DNA from: Lactovum sp047974165
GTDB taxonomy: Bacteria > Bacillota > Bacilli > Lactobacillales > Streptococcaceae
Direction: 5' to 3'
Assembly: GCA_047974165.1 (NCBI GenBank)
Contig: JBKECB010000063.1
Span: 1-16,604 of the forward strand
DNA: 16,604 nt
The translations under genes were made by a program, and so were the position numbers. Within the stretch, counting starts at the first letter, position 1. Every line of letters begins with the position of its first letter. The notes below the pieces were generated by a model. It was given only the letters and a program-made list of their open reading frames with translations. It was not told where the DNA came from and did no database searches. Shown piece by piece: positions 6,650-15,800 of this stretch.

Positions 6650-8530
6650 ATGATAAGAGTTCAAGATGATTTATTTCTATCTGTAAATGAGGAGTGGTTA
6701 AAAATGTCAGAAATTCCAGCAGATAAACCAAGGATATCTGCCTTTGATGAGCTTGTCTTAGATAATGAGGCAAAGTTAGCAGAGGACCTAAAAAAATTTA
6801 TAGAAAATATGCCAGAGGATAAGCTTTTAAAGGAAGCAGTTAAGTTTTATATCAAAGCAGGTGATTGGGAAAGTAGGAATTTAGAAGACTTTTCAGCTGT
6901 GAAGTTAGAGTTAGAAAAAGTAAAGGGTCTTTCGAGCTTTTCAGACTTCTCCCATCAGATAAAGGATCTTTTATTAAAGTCACAAGCAAGCTTACCTTTT
7001 TCACTTTCTGTTGGTGTAGATATGAAAGATGCCTTGCATTATACCTTAGAGTTTACAGGTCCTGGATTGATATTACCTGATACAACTTACTATGCTGAGG
7101 ATCACCCAAGGAAAAAAGAACTCCTTGATTTTTGGCAAAAAAATTCAGCTGAAATTTTGGAGAAATTCTCCATTGAAAATGCGGAAGAAATTGCAAGGGA
7201 AGCAGTTGAGTTTGATTGTTTACTTGCACTATATAGTAATACTTCAGAAGAATGGGCAAGATATGCTGAGCTTTATCATCCTGTAAAGACATCAGATTTT
7301 ATAGAGAATTTAGAAAGTCTTGACTTTAAAAGCCTAATTATAGATTTAGTCGGTGAATTACCAGAAAAAGTTTTAGTTTTTGAAGATCGTTTTTATGAGA
7401 ATTTTTCAAGTATTATCAGTTTAGATAATTGGTCTTTAATAAAGAGTTGGATGTTAGTAAAAATGGCACGAAAAGCGACGAGTTATCTAACAGAAGATTT
7501 ACGTATTTTAGGTTCTGCTTTTCAACGTTTTCTAACAAATGTATCTGAGGCACGTAGTCAAGAAAAGCATCAGCTAGATATTACTGAAAATTACTTCAGT
7601 CAAGTGATCGGTCTTTTTTATGGAAAAAAATACTTTGGTGAGGAAGCAAAAAAAGATGTCGAGCGTATGGTAGAGTCGATGATTGCAGTTTATCAAGAAA
7701 GATTAAAAGCAAATGATTGGTTATCTAAAGAAACTGCTAATAAAGCAATTGAAAAGCTAGATAGTATTCGTCCGATGATTGGTTATCCTGATAAGTTGGC
7801 AGAAATTTATAAAAAGTTAATTGTTTCAGATAAAAGTCTTTACCAAGATGTAATTTATTTTGATCAACTCTTAACGGCACGTCACTATGAAAAGTTTAGC
7901 GAGCCAGTAGATAAGACAGAGTGGCACATGCCTGCTCATATGGTGAATGCTTACTATAGTTCAGATAGTAATACGATTGTTTTTCCAGCTGCTATTTTGC
8001 AAGCTCCATTTTATAGTTTAGAGCAAAGCTCAAGTGCAAATTATGGTGGGATTGGTGCTGTAATTGCTCATGAAATTTCTCATGCATTTGATAATAATGG
8101 TGCTCAATTTGATAAGGATGGAAATCTAAATAAGTGGTGGAAAGATGAAGATTACTCGGCATTTGAGAAAAAGCAAGAAGAGATGATTACTCAGTTTGAC
8201 GGCTTAAAAACTGAAGCAGGTGTAGCTAATGGAAAGCTGATTGTCTCAGAAAATATTGCAGATAACGGTGGGATGGCAGCAGCTTTGACTGCGGCTAAAA
8301 AAGAAGCAGATTATGATAATCGAGCTTTCTTTGAACAATGGGCAACTGTTTGGCGAATGAAGGCCAGCCTTGAATTTCAAGAAATGCTCTTGTCTATGGA
8401 TGTTCATGCTCCAGCAAAGTTACGCACAAATGTGACGGTTACAAACTTTGACGAGTTTTATAAGACGTTTGGAGTTAAAGAAGGAGATGGGATGTATCGT
8501 CATCCTAAGGATAGGCTTCTTATATGGTAA
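6650..8530 (+). CDS. pepO: Oligoendopeptidase PepO (M13 zinc metallopeptidase)
   Basis: PepO is a cytoplasmic neprilysin-family endopeptidase that cuts oligopeptides, in lactococci mainly those imported during growth on protein. From the ATG at 6650 the product is 626 residues, very close to the 627 I recall for lactococcal PepO, and the sequence begins M-x-R-x-QDDLF and ends RLLIW in the same way. Zinc-site residues are present: H474-E-I-S-H478, with E475 as catalytic base, and E534 with D538 in ENIAD. The substrate-binding NAYY motif is at 433-436, and the conserved Arg after HAPAKL is R592. There is no signal peptide or anchor, unlike many M13 members. An upstream ATG at 6638 is in frame, but GGAGG (6640-6644) lies downstream of it and 5 bases before 6650, so 6650 is the start. 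The last 7 bases overlap the next gene. Confidence 0.96.
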   Translation: MIRVQDDLFLSVNEEWLKMSEIPADKPRISAFDELVLDNEAKLAEDLKKFIENMPEDKLLKEAVKFYIKAGDWESRNLEDFSAVKLELEKVKGLSSFSDFSHQIKDLLLKSQASLPFSLSVGVDMKDALHYTLEFTGPGLILPDTTYYAEDHPRKKELLDFWQKNSAEILEKFSIENAEEIAREAVEFDCLLALYSNTSEEWARYAELYHPVKTSDFIENLESLDFKSLIIDLVGELPEKVLVFEDRFYENFSSIISLDNWSLIKSWMLVKMARKATSYLTEDLRILGSAFQRFLTNVSEARSQEKHQLDITENYFSQVIGLFYGKKYFGEEAKKDVERMVESMIAVYQERLKANDWLSKETANKAIEKLDSIRPMIGYPDKLAEIYKKLIVSDKSLYQDVIYFDQLLTARHYEKFSEPVDKTEWHMPAHMVNAYYSSDSNTIVFPAAILQAPFYSLEQSSSANYGGIGAVIAHEISHAFDNNGAQFDKDGNLNKWWKDEDYSAFEKKQEEMITQFDGLKTEAGVANGKLIVSENIADNGGMAAALTAAKKEADYDNRAFFEQWATVWRMKASLEFQEMLLSMDVHAPAKLRTNVTVTNFDEFYKTFGVKEGDGMYRHPKDRLLIW

Positions 8531-8868
8531 GAAAGTTAGCAGAAAATTTGTCATTAGAAATGGAGGGGTTGAAGAAAGACACTCAAGAAATTATTTGTCA
8601 GATTCAACAAATTCCTTATGGTCAGGTTGCTTCTTATAAAGAAATTGGAAATCGTGCTGGACTTATAAATGGTGCACGTCAAGTCTCAAGAATTTTACAT
8701 AGCCTGTCAGAAAAGTATGAACTTCCTTGGTGGCGTGTCATTGGAAGTGATGGAAAAATAAAATTAACTGCTGAAGCAAAGCAAGAACAAATTCGTCTTC
8801 TTCGTTTAGAAGAAGTTGAAATTTCAGATTTAGGTAATATTAAGAATAAAAATAAACTTAAAGATTAA
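8524..8868 (+). CDS. Alkyltransferase-like (ATL) DNA-repair protein
   Basis: This 114-residue protein has the DNA-binding fold of O6-alkylguanine-DNA alkyltransferase: IPYGQVASYKEIG (30-42) and GARQVSRIL (50-58). The active-site motif reads PWWRV (68-72), so Trp69 stands where the alkyl-accepting Cys of PCHRV would be. This marks it as an ATL, a family that binds and flips alkylated guanine and hands the lesion to nucleotide excision repair instead of removing the alkyl group itself. The base-rotating Tyr (Y38) and the Arg finger (R52) are present. The ATG at 8524 overlaps the pepO stop as ATGGTAA, which implies translational coupling. AAGGATAGG (8507-8515) is a possible binding site. An ATG at 8560 is possible but has no clear ribosome site. 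Residues 101-114 are a charged tail. I see no terminator behind the gene. Confidence 0.88.
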   Translation: MVRKLAENLSLEMEGLKKDTQEIICQIQQIPYGQVASYKEIGNRAGLINGARQVSRILHSLSEKYELPWWRVIGSDGKIKLTAEAKQEQIRLLRLEEVEISDLGNIKNKNKLKD

Positions 8869-8893
8869 AGATAAAATTAGTTAGTTTTTTAGT

Positions 8894-8905
8894 TTGAAAA
8901 TTCAG
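8894..8905 (-). promoter_or_regulatory. Third near-copy of the pepO/rpoB dyad
   Basis: TTGAAAATTCAG differs by one base from the reverse complement of CTGAATTTTCAG. It lies 78 bases upstream of the -35 of the first rpoB promoter. As a CodY box it matches only about 10 of 15 positions, so it is a weak accessory-site candidate at best. Confidence 0.25.
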
Positions 8906-8982
8906 AGTATTTTAAGAAAACTGAAGGAGTTAAGTCAATATTTTTTAATTACTTATTTATCTTAAAAAATCAAGAATTATAA

Positions 8983-9011
8983 TTGAAATTAATCAAAAAA
9001 TTTGGTAGAAT
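8983..9011 (+). promoter_or_regulatory. Upstream rpoB promoter (P1)
   Basis: TTGAAA (8983-8988) and TAGAAT (9006-9011) are separated by 17 bases, and the -10 carries a TG extension (9003-9004 with one base between). This is a strong sigma-A promoter on paper. Transcription should begin near A9018 and run through the leader and its terminator before reaching rpoB. Confidence 0.75.
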
Positions 9012-9017
9012 ATAAAT

Positions 9018-9098
9018 ACAGTTGTCGGAAAAAGCTTGGGAAATATTGTCCCCATTGCTTTGGAAGCAAGGCGAAGATTATTTCACCTTGCTTTTTTT
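9018..9098 (+). ncRNA. Structured rpoB leader RNA, attenuator candidate
   Basis: Between P1 and the terminator lies about 80 nt without a usable reading frame. It contains GGGA and TCCC arms (9038-9041, 9049-9052), then the hairpin TTGCTT (9055-9060)-TGG-AAGCAA (9064-9069). That 3' arm is the same stretch that forms the 5' arm of the terminator, so the two hairpins exclude each other. AAAAAGC (9029-9035) could also pair with GCTTTTT (9090-9096) and hide the U-tract. A Lacto-rpoB RNA motif is described in the 5' leader of rpoB in lactic acid bacteria, and this element has the right position and host. I cannot confirm it matches that model. It could also simply end transcription and give a short RNA. 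Confidence 0.6.
9064..9098 (+). terminator. Intrinsic terminator inside the rpoB leader
   Basis: AAGCAAGG (9064-9071) pairs with CCTTGCTT (9086-9093), followed after a C/A mismatch by GAA (9073-9075) with TTC (9082-9084), a 6-base loop, and a T7 tract (9092-9098). It stands 109 bases before the rpoB start, downstream of P1 and upstream of the second promoter, so it gates P1 transcription only. Confidence 0.85.
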
Positions 9099-9140
9099 GG
9101 CGAAAAAATAAAGAGAAATAAGAATTGTTACATAAATGTT

Positions 9141-9164
9141 AGTTTTCTGAATTTTCAGCTAATT
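9141..9164. promoter_or_regulatory. CodY-like overlapping boxes at the rpoB promoter
   Basis: Two 15-base windows overlap by 6 bases. The first, 9141-9155, matches 12 of 15 positions of AATTTTCWGAAAATT. The second, 9150-9164, matches 13 of 15 when read on the minus strand. The shared dyad CTGAATTTTCAG is at 9147-9158. It occupies the -35 region and spacer of the proximal promoter, so binding would be expected to compete with RNA polymerase. Confidence 0.45.
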
Positions 9165-9167
9165 CGA

Positions 9168-9173
9168 TAAAAT
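9168..9173 (+). promoter_or_regulatory. Proximal rpoB promoter (P2), -10 element
   Basis: TAAAAT is a fair -10 element, but the hexamer 17 bases upstream (TTCTGA, 9145-9150) is a poor -35. Transcription would start near 9180 and skip the leader terminator. The first 11 nt would be a small hairpin: CGAC (9180-9183), CTT loop, GTCG (9187-9190), just ahead of the ribosome binding site. The TTGTCG inside it is also found at the start of the P1 transcript (9022-9027). Confidence 0.45.
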
Positions 9174-9206
9174 AGAATTCGACCTTGTCGTATAAAAGGA
9201 GATAGA

Positions 9207-12200
9207 ATGTCAGGACATGATGTTGCCTACGGTAAGCACCGTACCCGTCGTAGTTTTTCTCGTATCAAAGAAGTACTTGAATTACCCAATCTTATTGAGA
9301 TTCAAACCCAATCTTATGAAGATTTTGTAAAAGAAGGACTTTCTGATGCTTTTAAAGAAGTCTTTCCCATAGATAACTTTGCTCAGACAATGGAGCTTGA
9401 GTTTTTAGATTATGAGATGAAGGAAAGTAAATATACAGTGGATGAAGCGCGTGCGCATGACGCGAATTACTCTGTTCCTGTACATGTGCGTTTTCGTTTA
9501 ATTAATAAAGAGACAGGAGAGCTTAAAGAACAAGAGGTCTTTTTTGGTGAATTCCCTAAAATGACAAATATGGGAACTTTTATTATCAATGGAGCTGAGC
9601 GCTTAATTGTCAGTCAGTTAGTTCGTTCACCGGGTTCTTATTTCCATCCTAAGATAGATAAAAATGGATTAAATTCCTATGCACATACAACAATTCCTAA
9701 CCGTGGTGCTTGGTTTGAGTTAGACACAGATGCAAAAGGAATCGGTTATGTGAAGCTTGACCGTAGTCGTAAGCTTTACTTTACAGTTATTTTACGTGCT
9801 TTAGGTTTTGGGTCGGATGATCAAATTAAAAATATTTTAGGAGAGTCAAGCCTTTTAGATATAACACTTGATAAAGATGTGCATAAAGTTCTTTCTGATT
9901 CACGTGTTGAGGAAGCCTTGAAGGATATCTATGACCGTTTACGTCCAGGTGAGCCTAAAACAGCTGAATCTTCTAAAAGTTTGTTAGTTGCGCGTTTCTT
10001 TGATCCACATCGTTATGATTTTGCACCTGTAGGACGTTATAAGACAAATAAAAAGCAGGCCTTAGTTAATCGATTATTAGGCTTAACTTTAGCACAGACG
10101 ATTGCCGATCCCGAAACAGGTGAAATTTTAGCTGAAGATGGTACTGTTTTGACTCATGAAGTTCTTCAAGGACTTGAAAAAGCCTTTGAAAATGGTGCAG
10201 TAACTTCAACTTACTACCCAAGTGAGCAAGCAGTCTTGATAGATCCGATTGAACTTCAAGAAGTTCAAGTTTATTCTCTAAAAAATCCAGGAAATATTGT
10301 CAAAGTGATTTCTAATGCTGGACCGGGAGAAAATGACCGAGTACTAAAAGCAGCAGATATTATTGCAAATATTAATTATTGGTTAGGTCTTTTTGAAGGA
10401 ATTGGTCGTGTTGATGATATTGATCACTTAGGAAATCGACGTATTCGTTCAGTTGGTGAACTTCTTCAAAACCAAGTGCGTGTTGGTTTGTCACGTATGG
10501 AGCGTGTCATTCGTGAGCGTATGTCTTCTTCTGAAAATGAAAATATGACACCAGCGGGTCTCATTAATGTTCGACCAGTAACAGCCTCACTTAAAGAGTT
10601 CTTTGGAAGTTCACAGCTTTCACAGTTTATGGATCAGCATAACCCACTCTCTGAACTTTCACATAAGCGTCGTTTTTCTGCTCTTGGTCCTGGTGGATTG
10701 ACCCGAGACCGTGCTTCTGTTGAAGTTCGTGATGTTCACTATACTCACTATGGACGTATGTGTCCGATTGAAACACCTGAAGGTCCAAATATCGGTCTGA
10801 TTAATAACCTAGCCTCTTATGGAAAGATAAATAAATATGGGTTTATCATGTCACCTTACCGAAAAGTTGATAAAAAGACAGGAGAAGTAACAGATAAGAT
10901 TGAGTATTTAACAGCCGATGAGGAAGACAACTATGTTGTTGCACAGGCTAACTCAAGTTTAACTGAAGATTCACGTTTTGAAAATGAATTAGTTATGGCC
11001 CGTCATTCTGGAAACAATATCGAAGTAGAGGCTAATCGTGCTGACTTTATGGATGTCTCTCCTAAACAGGTAGTTGCCGTTGCGACAGCGTGTATTCCTT
11101 TCTTGGAAAATGATGACTCCAACCGTGCCCTGATGGGAGCAAACATGCAGCGTCAGGCTGTTCCATTAATTGATCCACATGCACCGTTTATAGGAACAGG
11201 TATGGAACATCAAATTGCTCGTGATTCAGGTGCAGCTTTAATCTCAAAACATACTGGTGTTGTTGAGTATGTAGATGGAGATGAAATCCGTATTCGCCGT
11301 GAATCTGGTCAGCTTGATGTTTATCAAGTGACAAAGTATCGTCGTTCAAATTCAGGTACGGCATATAATCAGCGTCCACTTGTTAAGCTTGATGAAAAGG
11401 TAGAGGTTGGTGATATTATTGCGGATGGTCCATCTATGGAAAATGGAGAGATGGCTCTAGGACAAAATCCATTAGTTGCTTTTATGACTTGGGAAGGTTA
11501 CAACTTTGAGGATGCTGTTATTATGTCTGATCGTTTGGTAAAAGAAGACGTTTATACTTCGATTGCTATTGAAGAACATGAAGCTGAAACTCGTGATACT
11601 AAGCTTGGACCAGAAGAAATTACACGCGAAATTCCTAATGTAAGTGAGGAGGCACTTCGTCATTTAGATTCTCATGGAATTATCCGTGTGGGTGCTGAAG
11701 TCAAGGAGGGAGACTTACTTGTCGGTAAAGTAACTCCTAAAGGTGAGTCAGACCCAACACCAGATGAACTTTTACTCCGTGCTATTTTTGGTGAAAAATC
11801 TCGTGAAGTTCGTGATACTTCATTACGTGTGCCACATGGAGCAGATGGTATTGTTGCAGATGTAAAAATCTTTAATCGTGATAAAGGTGATGAATTACCA
11901 ACAGGTGTTTCACAAGTTGTTCGTGTTTATATTGCACAAAAACGTAAAATCCAAGTTGGGGATAAGATGGCTGGACGACATGGAAATAAAGGTGTTGTGT
12001 CTATTATTGTTCCTCAAGAAGATATGCCGTATATGCCAGATGGAACACCAATTGATATTATGCTAACACCTATGGGAGTACCTTCACGTATGAATATTGG
12101 ACAGGTTATGGAACTTCACTTAGGTATGGCTGCACGCACTTTGGGTCTTCATATCTCAACTCCTGTCTTTGATGGTGCAACTAATGATGATATTTGGTCA

Positions 12201-12824
12201 ACTGTAAAAGAAGCAGGAATGGCAAATGATGGTAAGACAATCCTTTATGATGGACGTACAGGTGAGCCTTTTGATAATCGAGTATCAGTTGGTGTTATGT
12301 ATATGATTAAGCTTCACCACATGGTAGATGATAAAATCCATGCTCGCTCAGTAGGACCATATAGTTTGGTTACACAGCAGCCTTTAGGTGGTAAAGCTCA
12401 GTTTGGTGGACAACGTTTTGGTGAAATGGAAGTTTGGGCATTAGAAGCTTATGGTGCTGCAAATATTCTTCAAGAAATCTTGACCTATAAGTCAGATGAT
12501 ATCACTGGTCGTACAAAAGCCTATGAAGCAATTGTGAAAGGTGAGAGGATTCCTAAACCTGGACTGCCTGAATCTTTCCGTGTTCTTGTAAAGGAATTAC
12601 AATCACTCGGCTTAGATATGAAAGTATATGATAAAGAAAATAAAGTCTTAGAACTTCGTGAATTAGATGATAGTATTGGTTTCCAAGTACAAGATGAAAA
12701 AATTAGTTTGGAAATGATTGAAGAGCAAGAAGATAACTTACGTAAAGCGATTAGACTGGAACGTGAACTTATCGAAAAAAGTCAAGAAAATACTTCAATA
12801 GATGGAGTAGAGGAAGGAGAATAA
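9207..12824 (+). CDS. rpoB: RNA polymerase beta subunit
   Basis: RpoB, 1205 residues, forms with RpoC the catalytic core of RNA polymerase. Its length is typical of lactococci and streptococci. The rifampicin-binding segment is at about 470-493 (SSQLSQFMDQHNPLSEL..HKRR.SALGPGG). The residues matching E. coli D516, H526 and S531 are D476, H486 and S491, so the site is of the sensitive type. Phe490 replaces the usual Ile or Leu. Active-site lysines K920 and K928 lie in GDKMAGRHGNKGV, and the C-terminal clamp/anchor region spans about 1048-1140 (LVTQQPLGGKAQFGGQRFGEMEVWALEAYGA region). The ATG is preceded by AGGAG with a 5-base gap. The preceding 338 bases hold two promoters and a leader terminator. 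The gene is followed after 2 bases by rpoC, in the usual operon. Confidence 0.99.
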   Translation: MSGHDVAYGKHRTRRSFSRIKEVLELPNLIEIQTQSYEDFVKEGLSDAFKEVFPIDNFAQTMELEFLDYEMKESKYTVDEARAHDANYSVPVHVRFRLINKETGELKEQEVFFGEFPKMTNMGTFIINGAERLIVSQLVRSPGSYFHPKIDKNGLNSYAHTTIPNRGAWFELDTDAKGIGYVKLDRSRKLYFTVILRALGFGSDDQIKNILGESSLLDITLDKDVHKVLSDSRVEEALKDIYDRLRPGEPKTAESSKSLLVARFFDPHRYDFAPVGRYKTNKKQALVNRLLGLTLAQTIADPETGEILAEDGTVLTHEVLQGLEKAFENGAVTSTYYPSEQAVLIDPIELQEVQVYSLKNPGNIVKVISNAGPGENDRVLKAADIIANINYWLGLFEGIGRVDDIDHLGNRRIRSVGELLQNQVRVGLSRMERVIRERMSSSENENMTPAGLINVRPVTASLKEFFGSSQLSQFMDQHNPLSELSHKRRFSALGPGGLTRDRASVEVRDVHYTHYGRMCPIETPEGPNIGLINNLASYGKINKYGFIMSPYRKVDKKTGEVTDKIEYLTADEEDNYVVAQANSSLTEDSRFENELVMARHSGNNIEVEANRADFMDVSPKQVVAVATACIPFLENDDSNRALMGANMQRQAVPLIDPHAPFIGTGMEHQIARDSGAALISKHTGVVEYVDGDEIRIRRESGQLDVYQVTKYRRSNSGTAYNQRPLVKLDEKVEVGDIIADGPSMENGEMALGQNPLVAFMTWEGYNFEDAVIMSDRLVKEDVYTSIAIEEHEAETRDTKLGPEEITREIPNVSEEALRHLDSHGIIRVGAEVKEGDLLVGKVTPKGESDPTPDELLLRAIFGEKSREVRDTSLRVPHGADGIVADVKIFNRDKGDELPTGVSQVVRVYIAQKRKIQVGDKMAGRHGNKGVVSIIVPQEDMPYMPDGTPIDIMLTPMGVPSRMNIGQVMELHLGMAARTLGLHISTPVFDGATNDDIWSTVKEAGMANDGKTILYDGRTGEPFDNRVSVGVMYMIKLHHMVDDKIHARSVGPYSLVTQQPLGGKAQFGGQRFGEMEVWALEAYGAANILQEILTYKSDDITGRTKAYEAIVKGERIPKPGLPESFRVLVKELQSLGLDMKVYDKENKVLELRELDDSIGFQVQDEKISLEMIEEQEDNLRKAIRLERELIEKSQENTSIDGVEEGE

Positions 12825-12826
12825 GT

Positions 12827-15800
12827 TTGGTTGATGTAAATAAATTTGAGAGCATGCAAATTGGTATCGCGTCTCCACAAAAAATTCGTTTTTGGTCTTT
12901 TGGTGAAGTAAAAAAGCCAGAAACAATCAACTATCGAACACAACGTCCGGAGCGAGAAGGCCTCTTTGATGAACGTATTTTTGGTCCATCTAAAGACTGG
13001 CAATGTGCATGTGGTAAGTTGAAAGGTGTCTTCTATCGTCATCAAGTCTGTGAGAGTTGCGGTGTGCAAATCACAAATGCGAAAGTTCGCCGTGAACGTA
13101 TGGGACATATTGAACTTGCAGCTCCAACTTCACATATTTGGTACTTTAAAGGAATTCCATCACGTATGGGATTGGCTTTAGACATGAGTCCACGTTCTTT
13201 AGAAGAAATTATTTATTTTGCAAGTTATGTTGTTATTGATCCTAAAGAAACAGACTTAGAGAAAAAACAATTACTTTCAGAGCGTGAATACCGCGAGCAG
13301 ATGTTAAAAAATGGCTTTGGCTCATTTGTTGCAAAAATGGGAGCAGAAGCGATTCAAGATTTACTGCGAGAGGTTGATATTCCTAAAGAGGTCACACAAC
13401 TCAAGGAAGATTTGAAGACTGTTTCAGGACAACGTCGTATTAAAACAATTCGCCGTTTAGATGTACTCAATGCCTTTGATAAGTCAGGAAATAAACTTGA
13501 ATGGATGATTTTAAGTGTTCTTCCTGTTATCCCACCTGATTTACGTCCGATGGTTCAGCTAGATGGTGGACGTTTTGCAACTTCTGACTTGAATGACTTA
13601 TACCGTCGTGTGATCAATCGTAACAATCGTTTGAAGCGTTTAATGGAGCTAAATGCACCAGGAATTATCGTTCAAAATGAAAAACGTATGCTTCAAGAAG
13701 CAGTAGATACTTTGATTGATAATGGTCGCCGTGGCCGTCCAATTGCAGGAGCAGGTAATCGACCATTGAAGTCACTTAGTCATATGCTTAAAGGTAAGCA
13801 AGGACGTTTCCGTCAAAACTTACTTGGTAAGCGTGTAGACTACTCTGGACGTTCAGTTATCGCAGTTGGTCCTACACTTAAGATGTATCAGTGTGGTGTA
13901 CCACGTGAAATGGCTATTGAATTATTTAAGCCTTTTGTCATGAGTAAGATTGTAAAAGCTGGTTTAGCTGGAAATATTCGTGCGGCTAAGCGTAAAATTG
14001 AGCGTTTAGACTCAGATGTTTGGGATATTCTTGAGGAAATTATTAAAGAACATCCAGTTCTTCTTAACCGAGCACCGACTCTTCACCGTCTTGGAATTCA
14101 AGCTTTTGAGCCTGTTCTTGTAGATGGACGTGCCCTTCGCCTTCATCCATTAGTTTGTGAAGCTTATAATGCTGACTTTGATGGAGATCAAATGGCGATC
14201 CATGTGCCTTTGTCAGAAGAAGCACAAGCAGAAGCACGTATTTTAATGCTTGCTGCTGAGCATATCTTGAATCCTAAAGATGGAAAACCTGTTGTTACAC
14301 CATCTCAAGATATGGTGTATGGAAATTATTATCTAACGAAAGAAGAGTCAGGACGTGAGGGAGAAGGTATGATTTTCTCAAACCCTGATGAGATGGAAAC
14401 AGCTCTTCATAATGGTATTGTTCATCTTCATAGTCGTATTGGAATTGCAACTAACTCTTTAAATAAGGCTTGGACGGAAGAACAACAACATCGTATTTTA
14501 ATTACAACTGTCGGAAAAGTAATTTTTAACAGTATTTTACCAGAAGAAGATTTTCCTTATTTAAATGAGGTAAATCCTGCTAACTTTATTCAAACGCATG
14601 ATAAGTATTTCTTGAAAGCAGGAGAGAATATAAAAACTCATCTTGAAAGTCTTCCACTTGCTAATCCATTTAAGAAAAAAGATCTTGGAATTATCATTGC
14701 TGAAGTCTTTAAACGTTATCGTACGACGGCAACTTCTGAATTTTTGGATCGCTTGAAAAATCTAGGATATCATCAATCAACGCTTGCAGGATTAACAGTT
14801 TCTATTGCGGATATTCCAATCGTTGATGATAAAAAATCCTTGATTGACTTAGGACATCAAAATGTAGAGAAAATTATGAAAGAATTCCAACGTGGACGTC
14901 TTTCTGAAGAGGAACGTTATGATGCAGTTACAGATACTTGGCGTAACATTAAAGAAAAGTTAGAGAAAAAACTGATTGACAGTCAAGATATGGATAATCC
15001 AATTGTCATGATGATGGATTCAGGAGCTCGTGGTAATATTTCAAACTTCTCACAGCTTTCTGGAATGCGTGGTCTGATGGCGGCACCAAGTGGAAAAATA
15101 ATTGAATTGCCAGTTATTTCAAACTTCCGTGAAGGATTGACTGTCTTGGAAACCTTCTTCTCCACTCACGGAGCACGTAAAGGTATGACAGATACAGCCT
15201 TAAAAACAGCTGATGCGGGTTATTTGACACGTCGTCTTGTAGATGTTGCTCAAGATGTTATTATTCGTGAAGATGACTGTGGTACAGATCGCGGCTTAGT
15301 CATTACTGATATTAAAAATGATAAAGAGATGATGGAACCTTTATATGATCGACTTGTTGGGCGTTATATTAAAAAATCCCTCCTTCATCCAGAGACAAAT
15401 GAGTTATTAATTTCAGCCAATCAACTTATTACAGAAGAAATTGCACATCAAATTATCGATGCAAAGATTGAATCTGTAACCATTCGTTCTGTTCTAACGT
15501 GTAACACTCCACACGGAGTTTGTCGTCATTGTTATGGAATGAACTTGGCAACAGGTGATTCTGTAGAAGTAGGTGAAGCAGTTGGTACTGTTGCCGCTCA
15601 ATCTATCGGTGAACCAGGTACTCAGTTGACATTACGTACCTTCCACACAGGTGGTGTGGCATCTGATGAGGATATTACTCAAGGTTTACCACGTATCCAA
15701 GAAATTTTTGAAGCCCGCAATCCTAAAGGTGAAGCAATGATTTCTGAAGTTACAGGTATTGTTGAAGAAATCAGTGAAAATATGAGTACTCGTCAACGTA

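Larger units (their letters stand above)
8869..9206 (+). other. Gene-free control region before rpoB
   Basis: These 338 bases have no convincing coding frame. From left to right they hold a dyad near-copy (8894-8905), a purine-rich AAGGAG that is followed by no start codon (8924-8929), promoter P1, the leader RNA with terminator, the CodY-like dyad, the P2 -10 element, a small 5' hairpin and the rpoB ribosome binding site. No clear terminator for the pepO-ATL operon is present, so read-through from pepO into the leader is possible, and the leader terminator would then also close that operon. Confidence 0.7.

Noticed and set aside
8876..8935. Terminator for the pepO-ATL operon
   Set aside because: A 5-bp TTCAG/CTGAA pairing (8901-8905 with 8921-8925) exists, but it has a long loop and no T-run directly after it; not a convincing terminator.
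10614..10685. Possible rifampicin-resistance change in RpoB
   Set aside because: The key residues D476, H486 and S491 are those of the sensitive type. Phe490 differs from the common Ile/Leu, but I know of no basis to call it resistance.
12782..13108. Minus-strand 108-residue frame over the rpoB/rpoC junction
   Set aside because: It is antisense to two highly conserved genes, with no promoter or ribosome site; a shadow frame. Other overlapping frames (for example 2894-3139, 7053-7292, 16263-16538) were rejected for the same reason.
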